From NCBI GenBank assembly GCA_040385825.1, contig JAZKGQ010000007.1, forward strand, positions 1 to 64,000: a stretch of DNA of 64,000 bases. The letters run 5' to 3'. Positions 54,305 to 63,055 of the stretch are shown in pieces (within the stretch, counting starts at the first letter, position 1; the number at the start of each line of letters is the position of its first letter). A program made the translations under genes and the position numbers. The DNA comes from JANNNF01 sp040385825. GTDB lineage: Bacteria > Pseudomonadota > Alphaproteobacteria > Rhodobacterales > Rhodobacteraceae. The notes under the pieces were generated by a model that searched no databases, was not told the origin of the DNA, and saw nothing but the letters and a program-made list of their open reading frames with translations.

Positions 54305-55309
54305 TCACATTGCCAGGCCGAGCAAACGCAAAACCTCGCGCGGGGCGGGTTTTCTCCAGATGGTCTGAAAGCTGTCGGCCACATTGTCGCGACGCACAGG
54401 GATGCCCGGCAAGGCGATCCAGGCAGGAATTGTGCGGCCCAACAGGGCAAGGATCGTGGTTTGGGCGGCGACCACGCCTTGTTGAAAAGGCTGTTGTGCG
54501 GCAACACTGACGAATGGCTTGCCTGCGGCCAGATTGACGGCGACATCTTCGCCCAGATCGACGGTCGCCATCACGATCGAGTGGCTTGTGGCCTGCAACC
54601 GGGCCGACACCGCCGTAGCAGGCGTGTCCCAGACCACAAAGAAACCTGAAATCTCGGGATGATCTGCAATCATCCGCTCTGCCAGATCGGCGGCTTCGTC
54701 CATTGTTCCGAACCGCAACACATGGGTTCGCACGTCTGGCCGGTTCGCCTGCATCCAGTTGGTAAAGGCGATCTCGCGCTCGTTCGTGGCAAAGAAATCG
54801 GCGGCAAAACCGAGGACGCCCACTGTTGCCGCTTGGGACAGATGGGGCGCAAATCCGGCCGCTGCCATCGTGCCAAGACCGAAGTTATCCGACGACACCA
54901 GCGCGGTATAATCAGAACCGGGCAAGAGGCCGGTCGGAACGCTTTCCAGCAAGACCAGCCGGATCCCTGCCGCCGAAACCCGCCTGAAGGCCGCGGCTAC
55001 CTGTTCGTTCGCCACGGGCAGGGCCACGATCGCATCGGGTTTTGCCGCGATCAGCCGGTCCAGTTCAGCAACCTGCCGATTTGCCGAGAAGCCGCAATCG
55101 ACCACATCGGTCACGACGACACCGCAGTCGCCAAAAATGCCCAACATGCCGGTAATCTGCAACTTGGTCCAATCGCCGTTCAGCGTGTGCAGAACGACGG
55201 CAACGCGTTTGCCCGCTGCTTTTGCCTCTGCGCAATCCTCAGGCAAAAGAGCCACTCTTTCGGGTGGCGCGGCACGCTCGCCGTGGGGACCGAGGCCGGA
55301 AATCGTCAT
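54305..55309 (-). CDS. Cytosolic substrate-binding-protein-like protein
   Basis: A 334-residue protein with a type I periplasmic-binding-protein fold, alignable along its length with the exported protein at 57784 (GDWTKLQITGML with NDWSRAQINGLQ; ATVDLGEDVAVNLA with TTVDLGENVAISMA). It begins MTISGLGPHGERAAPPER and has no signal peptide or DNA-binding domain, so it should stay in the cytosol. It overlaps the ROK regulator by 4 bp. It is probably a sugar sensor working with the regulator. A lost signal peptide (decay) is the alternative. Confidence 0.82.
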   Translation of the reverse strand: MTISGLGPHGERAAPPERVALLPEDCAEAKAAGKRVAVVLHTLNGDWTKLQITGMLGIFGDCGVVVTDVVDCGFSANRQVAELDRLIAAKPDAIVALPVANEQVAAAFRRVSAAGIRLVLLESVPTGLLPGSDYTALVSSDNFGLGTMAAAGFAPHLSQAATVGVLGFAADFFATNEREIAFTNWMQANRPDVRTHVLRFGTMDEAADLAERMIADHPEISGFFVVWDTPATAVSARLQATSHSIVMATVDLGEDVAVNLAAGKPFVSVAAQQPFQQGVVAAQTTILALLGRTIPAWIALPGIPVRRDNVADSFQTIWRKPAPREVLRLLGLAM

Positions 55310-56685
55310 GATGCGATACTCCCGTGACCTGTGGGCGGCGAGAGTCGTGTTGTTTCGGGCGCTATTTCAGCCTCTTCCACATGGGCGCGAAAGGCCACGA
55401 AATCGGGATGCAGAGTGGGTTTGCCCTGAAGGATCCAGTCCTTCAGGAACGCCGGGGCGAACAGCGCCTCGGACGCCACGCGCGCCGCGCCCACCAGCCC
55501 GGCCGAACTGCCCATCTGCGAGCGGATGATACGCAGATCGCGCGTCACCAGAGGGTGGGACGCGCCATACACCGCCTCGCGGATGCCCGCCAACAAGATG
55601 TCGTTGGTCTGCACCAGCGTCCCTGACAGCACGATCATCTCGGGGTTCAGGGAATTGGCGAGCGTTGCCACCACCTGCCCGATCAGATGCCCCGACTTTG
55701 ACAAAATCGCAGCCGACGCCTGATCGCCGATCTGGGCTGCCTGCGATACTTCGATGGGGGTGATCTCGGCCCCGCGCCGCAAGAGGTCAGCCAGAACCGG
55801 GCTGCGGCCGCTTTCAGCCAAGGCACATCCTTCGCGCTGGATCATGTCTGACCCTGCCATAAGATCCAGCGTGCCGGTCACGCCGTCCGAGGTGACCGGC
55901 AGCGCGCCGATCAGACCCGCCGCCCCTTGCGCGCCGCGGTAAAGTTGCCCGTCGCAGACGATCCCGGCGCCAATCCGGCGCCCGACCTTGATGAACAGCA
56001 TCGAGTTCAGGCCGTGCCCCGCCCCGGCGTGCAGTTCGCCCATCGTCATGGTTTCGACGCTGGAGCGGATCCAGACTGGCACACCGAACTGGCGGGTCAG
56101 GGTTTCGACCAGCGGAAAATCATCCCATGCGGGCAGAACAGGAGGGGTGGCTTTCATGAAGGCATCATCGCGACCGGCAGGCACGGTGCCCGGCACCGAC
56201 AGCGAAATACCCCAAGGTGCTGTCGGCGTGGGCTGACGTTCGAGGCACCATTTGAACAGGGCCGAAATCCGGCCTGCCAGTTGTGCGGCGGGGGCCGTCA
56301 GATCGGCGGCCTCGTGATGCTCGGTCAGAAGGTTCCCCGACAGATCCGAAACGCCGACACCAATGGCCGTCTGGTCCAGCGTCGCCACCAGCACCAGCCC
56401 GCGCCGGGCCGAGAACCGCACAAGGCGCGGTGCGCGCCCGCCGGTGGCGTGGCCCAGTTCACTTTCATCGACAAGGCCCAGATCAGACAGAAGTTGCAGC
56501 CGGTCTGACACTACCGCGCGGCCCAACTCGCTTTCCCGCTCCAGCGTCTGCCGGGTGGTGGCGCGTTCGCCGCGGATCAGGTTCAGTATTTCCATCAGTG
56601 AGGGCGCTGCAGTCTCGCTTGCACGCGGACGCCCTTTGGCACGCGAACGGGTCGATTCGGCGGGATAGGTTGTGGACAGAGACAA
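55306..56685 (-). CDS. ROK family transcriptional regulator
   Basis: A 459-residue NagC/Mlc-like regulator. The N-terminal winged helix includes ILNLIRGERATTRQTLERES and VVSDRLQLLSDLGLV, near residues 30-75. The ROK domain shows GISLSVPGTV, a diverged ATP site, and NSLNPEMIVLSGTLVQ near residue 350. The usual zinc motif (CxCGxxGC) is absent: the region reads LNSMLFIKVGRRIGAGIV then GAQGAAGLIG. The start is a TTG at 56685 fixed by AGGAG six bases upstream; the frame is open to 56832. It likely controls the sugar operon facing it. Confidence 0.88.
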   Translation of the reverse strand: MSLSTTYPAESTRSRAKGRPRASETAAPSLMEILNLIRGERATTRQTLERESELGRAVVSDRLQLLSDLGLVDESELGHATGGRAPRLVRFSARRGLVLVATLDQTAIGVGVSDLSGNLLTEHHEAADLTAPAAQLAGRISALFKWCLERQPTPTAPWGISLSVPGTVPAGRDDAFMKATPPVLPAWDDFPLVETLTRQFGVPVWIRSSVETMTMGELHAGAGHGLNSMLFIKVGRRIGAGIVCDGQLYRGAQGAAGLIGALPVTSDGVTGTLDLMAGSDMIQREGCALAESGRSPVLADLLRRGAEITPIEVSQAAQIGDQASAAILSKSGHLIGQVVATLANSLNPEMIVLSGTLVQTNDILLAGIREAVYGASHPLVTRDLRIIRSQMGSSAGLVGAARVASEALFAPAFLKDWILQGKPTLHPDFVAFRAHVEEAEIAPETTRLSPPTGHGSIAS

Positions 56686-56796
56686 AAACAGCTCCTGTGG
56701 TCGGTACAAACAAAGATAGTTGGCTATGTTTCGTCGTTCAAGGGAATACTTCTGCGGATAATCTGCAAAAGACTGCATATATAAGCATGAATAATA

Positions 56797-56825
56797 TTGA
56801 CCTGCACAGATTTGGCGCGTAATAA
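56797..56825 (+). promoter_or_regulatory. Promoter of the sugar operon
   Basis: TTGACC (56797-56802), a 17-bp spacer and TAATAA (56820-56825), about 80 bp before the first operon gene. The AT-rich 222 bp between the divergent genes also hold several CTGC half-sites (for example 56752-56776) that could bind the ROK regulator; this is inferred. Confidence 0.6.
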
Positions 56826-56907
56826 CATCCATGCGGCTTGAGGAGGTCGCGGGGAGGATTGGTCAGGCAGACAAAGTCCTGCCAGACCCACAGCGGGGGA
56901 ATCACTG

Positions 56908-57729
56908 ATGGCAGCGTGGAAGCTGGCGTATCACGCCAATTGCTGGGGGCAGCTTGGCGGGAACGCTGTGGGGGTCACGTCGATCACCGAACTCAGCTAT
57001 CGGACTTTTGGGGCGATGGACCGCGCTTTTGCAGATATCGCTGCGGCCGGCTATGAAGGCGTCGAGGTGTTTGACGGCAACCTGCTGGACCACAGTGCTG
57101 CCGCGATGCGCAGCCTGTTGGCTGACAGCGGGCTTGAGTTGGTTGCCGCCTATGCCGGCGGGAATTTCATCTTTGACGAAATCCTGCCCGAGGAACTGGC
57201 TCGCGTTACCCGCGCCGCGGACCGTGCCGCCGAACTGGGTGCGCCGCATCTGGTTGTGGGCGGCGGGGCCAAACGCTTTGACGGGGTGCGTGAGGCGGAT
57301 TATCACAAGCTGGGCGCGGCGCTGGACCGGGTCAAGGCGATTGCCGATGCCCGTGGCTTGCGCGCGCATTATCACCCGCACCTGTCCACCATCGTCGAAG
57401 GGCCAGCCGAGGTTGCCAAGATCTTTGATCTGACGGAAATCGACTTTTGTCCCGATACGGCCCATCTCGCGGCTACCGGGGGCGATCCGGCGCAACTGAT
57501 CCGGGATCACGCACAGCGCATTTCGTATGTGCATCTGAAAGGGTTCCAGAAAGAACCCTTCGCCTTCACCCCGCTTGATCGGGGCGATGTGCCCACCGAC
57601 CCCATTCTTCAGGCGATGAAGGACGTGGGTTTTGACGGTTGGGTTTGCACCGAACTGGATAGTTGGTCCGACCCTGCCGAAGGCGCGCGGATCAGCCACA
57701 CCTATCTGAACCGGGCCTTGGCGGGCTGA
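56908..57729 (+). CDS. Sugar phosphate isomerase/epimerase-like TIM barrel
   Basis: A 273-residue xylose-isomerase-like TIM-barrel protein (AP_endonuc_2 superfamily). Metal ligands are expected in YHPHLST near residue 150, FCPDTAHLAATGGDP near residue 183, SYVHLKGF near residue 207 and VCTELDSWSDP near residue 248. Members include inosose and 3-keto-sugar eliminases as well as epimerases, so the reaction is not fixed. It is the first gene of the rightward operon and faces the ROK regulator. Confidence 0.9.
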   Translation: MAAWKLAYHANCWGQLGGNAVGVTSITELSYRTFGAMDRAFADIAAAGYEGVEVFDGNLLDHSAAAMRSLLADSGLELVAAYAGGNFIFDEILPEELARVTRAADRAAELGAPHLVVGGGAKRFDGVREADYHKLGAALDRVKAIADARGLRAHYHPHLSTIVEGPAEVAKIFDLTEIDFCPDTAHLAATGGDPAQLIRDHAQRISYVHLKGFQKEPFAFTPLDRGDVPTDPILQAMKDVGFDGWVCTELDSWSDPAEGARISHTYLNRALAG

Positions 57730-57783
57730 CCCGCAGGTTCTTTATCGGGGGCAACCCCACATCTTCTCTGGGAGGAAGAAGCT

Positions 57784-58905
57784 ATGATTAACAGACGTGC
57801 TCTTTTGAGCTCGGCCACCGCGCTTGCGCTGGTCATGGGGATGACTGTCCCCGCCTTTGCCGACCCTGACAGCGCCTTGGCGGCTTTGCAGGAAACGGTC
57901 CTGTCGAAGGGTCCGAATGGCGAAGAACCCACCTCCCCGACAACCGTCGTGCTGACGGACGAGGAACTGGCGAAGATCAAAGAGATGGGTGCTACGGCCG
58001 CCATCGTCATGCACTACGGCGGCAATGACTGGTCGCGGGCGCAGATCAACGGGCTGCAAACGCAGTTCGCGGCCATGGGGATCGAGGTCATTGCCGTGAC
58101 CGATGCGGGCTTCAAACCTGAAAAGCAAGTCAGCGACCTTGAAACCATCATGGCACAGGCCCCCGACGTGATCGTGTCGATCCCAACTGATCCTACCGCC
58201 ACCGCCGCCGCTTACCGGGCCGCAGGCGAAGCCGGTGCAAAGTTCGTGTTCATGGACAACGTGCCTTCGGGCTTTGTGGCCGGGAAGGACTTCGTGTCTG
58301 TCGTCTCTGCCGACAACTATGGCAACGGTGTCGCATCCGCGCATCTGATGGCCAAGGCCTTGGGGCCGGATGGCGGTGACATCGGTCTGGTCTTCCATGC
58401 GGCTGATTTCTTCGTCACCAAACAGCGCTATGACGCCTTCAAGGCTACCATCGCCAGCGATTATCCGAACATCAAGATCGTGGATGAACAGGGCATCGGC
58501 GGGCCGGACTTTTCGGGCGATGCGGAAAAGGCAGCAGGTGCGATGCTGACAGCCAATCCGGCGATCAAAGGCATCTGGGCGGTCTGGGACGTGCCTGCCG
58601 AAGGCGTGATTGCGGCGGCGCGCGCGGCTGGCCGCGACGATCTGATCATAACCACGGTGGACCTTGGCGAAAACGTGGCGATCAGCATGGCACAGGGTGG
58701 TTTCATCAAGGGCCTTGGGGCGCAGCGCCCCTATGACGCGGGCGTGGTCGAGGCAAAGTTGGCGGGCTACGCGCTGCTCGGCAAGGAAGCCCCTGCTTTC
58801 GTCGCCCTGCCCGCGCTGCCGGTCAGCAAGGACAACCTGCTGGAGGCCTGGACTCAGGTCTATTCGACCGAGGCCACCGACAACGTCAAGTCGATGATGC
58901 AGTGA
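57784..58905 (+). CDS. Sugar ABC transporter substrate-binding protein
   Basis: A 373-residue periplasmic protein of the ribose-binding-like type I family. It has a signal peptide (MINRRALLSSATALALVMGM to AFA, cleavage near residue 26). The binding lobes show AIVMHYGGNDWSRAQINGL, DVIVSIPTDPTATAAAYRAA and WAVWDVPAEGVIAAARAAG. GGGAGG precedes the ATG. A strong hairpin right after the stop may favour its mRNA. Its homologue without signal peptide is at 54305. Confidence 0.93.
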   Translation: MINRRALLSSATALALVMGMTVPAFADPDSALAALQETVLSKGPNGEEPTSPTTVVLTDEELAKIKEMGATAAIVMHYGGNDWSRAQINGLQTQFAAMGIEVIAVTDAGFKPEKQVSDLETIMAQAPDVIVSIPTDPTATAAAYRAAGEAGAKFVFMDNVPSGFVAGKDFVSVVSADNYGNGVASAHLMAKALGPDGGDIGLVFHAADFFVTKQRYDAFKATIASDYPNIKIVDEQGIGGPDFSGDAEKAAGAMLTANPAIKGIWAVWDVPAEGVIAAARAAGRDDLIITTVDLGENVAISMAQGGFIKGLGAQRPYDAGVVEAKLAGYALLGKEAPAFVALPALPVSKDNLLEAWTQVYSTEATDNVKSMMQ

Positions 58906-58911
58906 TGCTTG

Positions 58912-58936
58912 CCGCGCGGGGATTATCCCCGCGCGG
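58912..58936 (+). terminator. 12-bp inverted repeat after binding-protein gene
   Basis: A perfect inverted repeat, CCGCGCGGGGAT-T-ATCCCCGCGCGG, beginning 7 bp after the stop of the binding-protein gene. There is no T run, so it more likely stabilises the upstream mRNA or partly attenuates the transcript than fully stops it. Confidence 0.7.
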
Positions 58937-59003
58937 AAACCAGAACCTTCGGCGGGTAGCATTGCGGCCCCCGAAAGCTCGCCCCCATATCCCGGAGACC
59001 GAA

Positions 59004-60170
59004 ATGACCAAAGTGATGAATGTCGCCATGATCGGCGGCGGGTTCATGGGCAAGGCGCACGCCATGGCCTATGCGTCGATGCCGATGTTTTTCTGGCCCG
59101 CGCCGGCCATTCCGCACCGCAAGGTGATTGTCGATATCACCGACGGGGCCGCCGAAGAGGCCCGCCGCCGTTTCGGTTTTGACGAGGCCAGCAGCGACTG
59201 GCGCGCGGTGGTTAACCGCCCCGACATCGACGTGGTGGATATCTGCACGCCCAACAACGTCCATGCCGAGATTGCCATTGCAGCGGCCAAGGCGGGCAAG
59301 CACATCATCTGCGAAAAGCCGCTGGCGCGCACGGTCGAAGAAGCCCGTGCAATGACCGATGCGGCGAAGGCCGCAGGCATCATCCACATGGTCGCCTTCA
59401 ACTATCGCCGCACGCCTGCCGTGGCATTGGCGAAAAAGTTCATCGACGAAGGCCGGATCGGCCGCATCCTCAACTTTCGCGGCACCTATCTTCAGGACTG
59501 GTCGGCGGACGAAAACGGCCCGCTGTCGTGGCGTTTCCAGAAAAAGATTGCAGGGTCTGGCACGGTGGGTGACATCGGCACCCATGTGGTCGATCTGGCG
59601 CATTACCTTGTCGGCCCGATCGCCGAGGTGATCGCAATGACCCATACCTATGTGAAGACCCGGCCAATGCAGCAGGGCGGGGTGGACAAGCTGGGCGCAT
59701 CGGAAAAGTCCGCAGGTGCGGAACGCGCCGAGGTGGATGTGGACGACGAGGTGATCTCGATGCTGCGCTTCGCCGGCGGTGCGGTTGGCAGCCTTGAGGC
59801 CACGCGCAACGCCTGGGGGCGCAACAACTTTATCACGCTGGAGATTCACGGCACCAAAGGGTCGATCCATTTCAACTACGAACGCCGCGACGAGTTGCAG
59901 GTGATGTTTGCCGATGATCCGGCAGATGTGCGCGGGTTCCGCACCATCTACACCGGCCCGGCGCATCCCTATGGCGGTGGGTTGTGGCCGATCGCGGGGC
60001 TTGGCATCGGCTATTCCGAGACGAAAATCGTCGAATGCTTCGACTTCTTCAGCGCCATCGCGTCGGGCAAGCAGCCCAGCCCGAATTTCGAGGACGGGTT
60101 GCTGACCGAACTGGTGGCGGATGCGATGTTGCGGTCGGGTGAAACCGGAAAATGGGAAACGGTCGGATGA
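59004..60170 (+). CDS. Gfo/Idh/MocA dehydrogenase, levoglucosan dehydrogenase-like
   Basis: A 388-residue NAD(P)-dependent sugar dehydrogenase. The Rossmann motif is AMIGGGFMGKAHAMAY near residue 8, ICEKPLARTVEEA is near residue 100, and the C-terminal alpha/beta domain includes GTVGDIGTHVVDLAHYL near residue 190. MPMFFWPAPAIPHRK and RGTYLQDWSADENGPLSW resemble, as I recall them, levoglucosan dehydrogenase (LgdA), which oxidises C3 of 1,6-anhydroglucose. The ATG at 59004 follows GGAGA; the frame open to 58902 includes the hairpin. The substrate is inferred only. Confidence 0.9.
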   Translation: MTKVMNVAMIGGGFMGKAHAMAYASMPMFFWPAPAIPHRKVIVDITDGAAEEARRRFGFDEASSDWRAVVNRPDIDVVDICTPNNVHAEIAIAAAKAGKHIICEKPLARTVEEARAMTDAAKAAGIIHMVAFNYRRTPAVALAKKFIDEGRIGRILNFRGTYLQDWSADENGPLSWRFQKKIAGSGTVGDIGTHVVDLAHYLVGPIAEVIAMTHTYVKTRPMQQGGVDKLGASEKSAGAERAEVDVDDEVISMLRFAGGAVGSLEATRNAWGRNNFITLEIHGTKGSIHFNYERRDELQVMFADDPADVRGFRTIYTGPAHPYGGGLWPIAGLGIGYSETKIVECFDFFSAIASGKQPSPNFEDGLLTELVADAMLRSGETGKWETVG

Positions 60171-61735
60171 CCGCCCCCATCCCCGCCGTCCGCATGACCG
60201 GCATTTCCAAATCCTTTGGCGGTGTGCGCGCGCTGAACAACGTGGATCTGGAGGTCATGCCCGGCGAGGTCCATGCCCTTTTGGGCGGCAACGGGGCGGG
60301 CAAGTCCACCATTCTGAAGGTGCTGAATGGCGTGCATGTGCCTGATGAGGGCACCGTCGAGGTGGCAGGCCAACGGCTTGCCGCCCCGACGCCGGAAGCG
60401 GCCCGTGCGGCGGGCGTGGCGATGAACTTTCAGGAAATGTCGCTGATCCCGACGCTGACCGTGGCGCAGAACGTGTTCCTGACGCGCGAGGCCCGCGATG
60501 CGCGCGGCCTGATCGACGACGAAGATTCCATCCGCCGGGCCGAGGCCATTTTCAAGATGCTGGAGGTCGAGGTGGACCCCCGCGCTTTGGTGGGGCATCT
60601 TGGCGCAGGGCAAAAGCAGTTGACCGAGATTGCCAAAGCCATCAGCCAGGATGCCCGCGTACTAATCCTTGACGAGCCATCAACCGCGCTGGCGGTGTCG
60701 GATGTGGAACGGCTGTTCGTGTTTCTGCGCAAGCTGACGGCCAAGGGGGTGGCGATCATCTATGTCAGCCACCGGATGGACGAAATCGCCCGCATCGCAG
60801 ACCGCGCCACGATCCTGCGCGACGGGCAGCATGTGATCACCGCACCCATGGCGGATTTGCCCATCGACACGATGATCGAACACATCGTCGGCAAACGATC
60901 TAAGGGGTTGGCAGATGTGGTGCGCGGCGGTTCTGCGCGCGGCGAGGCCTTGTTGGAGCTGAAAGATGTGACCGGGCCGCACAAACCCGAAAACGTCAGC
61001 TTCACCCTGCACCGGGGCGAGGTGCTGGGTCTTGCGGGACTGCTGGGTTCGGGACGCTCGGCGCTGGCGCGGGTGATCGCGGGGATAGAGCCTGCGGTGG
61101 CAGGCGAAATTCGCATCAAGGGCCAACAGGTCCAGATCCGACGTCCCGCCGATGCAATTGGGCAAGGTGTGGCGCTGGTGCCCGAAGCCCGCGCGACCCA
61201 AGGCATCATCCCTGCGCATAGCGTGGCTGAAAACATGGTCATGGCGGTTCTGGAGCGCATCACGAAAAGCGGGCTGGTGGATCAGCCGCGCGCAACCGCG
61301 ATCAGCGACAGCATGATTCAGCGCCTTTCGGTCAAGACAGCCAGCCGCGACCATGCCGTGTCGACCCTGTCGGGCGGCAACCAGCAAAAGGTGGTCATAG
61401 GCAAATGGCTTGCCACGGACCCCGACATTCTGATCCTCGATGAACCCACCGCCGGCATCGACATCGGGTCGAAATCGGAAATCATCCGGCTGGTGCGCGA
61501 CCTTGCGGCGGCGGGCAAAGGGGTTCTGGTCATCTCATCCGAGCTTTCGGAACTGCTGACCGCCTGCGACCGCATCCTCGTCATGGCCGATGGCCGCGCG
61601 CATCAGATGCTGGACCGCGCCGATCTGGATGACCCTGACGAGATCAATCCCGAACACGCCCTGCAAGCCGCCGAGCGGCGTTTGCAGATTGAAATTCAGA
61701 AAGCCCTGACCGTGAAGGAAGCTCACCATGGCTAA
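60167..61735 (+). CDS. Sugar ABC transporter ATP-binding protein
   Basis: A 522-residue duplicated ABC ATPase of the RbsA/MglA type. The first half has Walker A GGNGAGKST near residue 40 and a diverged signature (LGAGQKQLTEIAKA). The second half has a degenerate P-loop (GLLGSGRSAL) and a good signature (LSGGNQQKVVIGKWLA). It overlaps the dehydrogenase gene as ATGA and the permease gene by 8 bp, so the three are tightly coupled. Confidence 0.95.
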   Translation: MTAPIPAVRMTGISKSFGGVRALNNVDLEVMPGEVHALLGGNGAGKSTILKVLNGVHVPDEGTVEVAGQRLAAPTPEAARAAGVAMNFQEMSLIPTLTVAQNVFLTREARDARGLIDDEDSIRRAEAIFKMLEVEVDPRALVGHLGAGQKQLTEIAKAISQDARVLILDEPSTALAVSDVERLFVFLRKLTAKGVAIIYVSHRMDEIARIADRATILRDGQHVITAPMADLPIDTMIEHIVGKRSKGLADVVRGGSARGEALLELKDVTGPHKPENVSFTLHRGEVLGLAGLLGSGRSALARVIAGIEPAVAGEIRIKGQQVQIRRPADAIGQGVALVPEARATQGIIPAHSVAENMVMAVLERITKSGLVDQPRATAISDSMIQRLSVKTASRDHAVSTLSGGNQQKVVIGKWLATDPDILILDEPTAGIDIGSKSEIIRLVRDLAAAGKGVLVISSELSELLTACDRILVMADGRAHQMLDRADLDDPDEINPEHALQAAERRLQIEIQKALTVKEAHHG

Positions 61736-62681
61736 TTCAGTGACGGCCCCGCGTGGCGCATTCTTTGCCAACTGGCGGCAGAACATCATCTACATCGGTT
61801 TTGTCGCAATCTTTGTGATCTTTGCACTGACGCTGAACGACAAGGGGTTCCTCAACCCCAACAACCTGCTCAACATCGTGCGGCAGACCGCGATGATCGC
61901 CGTCATGGCGGTGGCGATGACCTTTGTCCTGTCGGCGGGCGAGATCGACCTGTCTGTCGGGGCTGTGGCCGGACTTGCGACAGTGACTGTGGCCATGGCG
62001 ATCAATTTCGCCGGTCCCTTCGGTGGCGTCGCTGCTGGCCTTGCGACCGGCCTTGCCGTCGGCATGTTCAACGGCTGGCTGACAACCCGCATCGGCATTC
62101 CGTCGTTTCTGACGACGCTCGCCATGATGGGCATCGCCAAGGGCGTGGCAATGTGGATTTCGGATACGGCCGCCGTGCCAATCCTGTCTCCCGGCTATTC
62201 CTGGGTATTCGGTGGCGGGTCGGTCGGGCCGATCCCGGTGCTGTTGTTCTGGATCGCGGCATTGGGTGGGGTGGGGCATATCGTTCTGCGCCGGTCCGGC
62301 TTTGGCCGCCGGGTGCTGGCGACAGGTGGTGGGGAAACCGCTGCGCGATATTCCGGCATCGACACGGCGAACATCAAGATGAAGGTCTTGGTCCTGTCGT
62401 CCTGTGCCGCCGCACTTGCGGGCATGCTCTATGCCGGACGTCTGCAATCGGGCCGCTTCCAGCTTGGCGAAGGCGACGAATTGTCGGTCATCGCGGCGGC
62501 GGTTTTGGGCGGGACCAGCCTGTTTGGCGGCAAGGGCACCGTGATCGGCACCATCGTTGGCGCCATGATGATCGGGCTGATCAACAACGGGCTGATCCTG
62601 TTCGGGCTGGAGTTCAGCCAGCAACTGATCGCGCGGGGTGGCATCATCATCCTTGCCGTCGCCCTTAGCCAGAAGCGGTGA
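61728..62681 (+). CDS. Sugar ABC transporter permease
   Basis: A 317-residue inner-membrane permease of the RbsC/BPD_transp_2 family with about eight to ten helices. Typical segments are NLLNIVRQTAMIAVMAVAMTFVLSAGEIDLSVG near residue 45 and AAVLGGTSLFGGKGTVIGTIVGA near residue 260. With the ATPase and the exported binding protein it completes the importer. Confidence 0.95.
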   Translation: MANSVTAPRGAFFANWRQNIIYIGFVAIFVIFALTLNDKGFLNPNNLLNIVRQTAMIAVMAVAMTFVLSAGEIDLSVGAVAGLATVTVAMAINFAGPFGGVAAGLATGLAVGMFNGWLTTRIGIPSFLTTLAMMGIAKGVAMWISDTAAVPILSPGYSWVFGGGSVGPIPVLLFWIAALGGVGHIVLRRSGFGRRVLATGGGETAARYSGIDTANIKMKVLVLSSCAAALAGMLYAGRLQSGRFQLGEGDELSVIAAAVLGGTSLFGGKGTVIGTIVGAMMIGLINNGLILFGLEFSQQLIARGGIIILAVALSQKR

Positions 62682-62682
62682 C

Positions 62683-62997
62683 ATGATGGCACATGTAACG
62701 ATCATCGGCACCGTCATGGCAAAGCCCGACACACGCGAGGAACTTTTGGGTCTGCTTGCCTCACAGGTTGCCCCGACCCGCAACGAACCCGGCTGCATCA
62801 ACTATGACTTCCACGTCGATGCGGCTGATCCCTGCTGCTTTGTGTTCTATGAAAACTGGCAGAGCCAGGCCGATCTGGACGCGCATCTGGCGATGCCTCA
62901 CCTTGCGCCACTGTTTTCGCAGTTGGAGCGACTTTTGGCCAAGCCGGTTGATATCCGGCATCTGACGATGCTGTCGGATATGGCCGATCAGCATTGA
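62683..62997 (+). CDS. ABM-domain protein (putative quinol monooxygenase)
   Basis: A 104-residue dimeric alpha-beta barrel protein of the antibiotic biosynthesis monooxygenase (ABM) superfamily, close to YgiN. Motifs include EELLGLLASQVAPTRNEPGCINYDFH and FYENWQSQADLDAHLAMPHLAPL. Two adjoining ATGs (62683 and 62686) can start it. Its role in the sugar operon is unknown; such proteins often accompany Gfo/Idh/MocA genes. Confidence 0.88.
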   Translation: MMAHVTIIGTVMAKPDTREELLGLLASQVAPTRNEPGCINYDFHVDAADPCCFVFYENWQSQADLDAHLAMPHLAPLFSQLERLLAKPVDIRHLTMLSDMADQH

Positions 62998-63055
62998 AAT
63001 GGCGCCCCGTGGCGCTGGTCATCGCCACGGGCAAACCTTTGATGGAGACCTCTGA

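Noticed and set aside
54084..54368. A 94-residue frame after the aminotransferase
   Set aside because: It has no good start site, runs into the convergent binding-protein-like gene and shows no family. The nine-codon stub is a better reading of the operon end.
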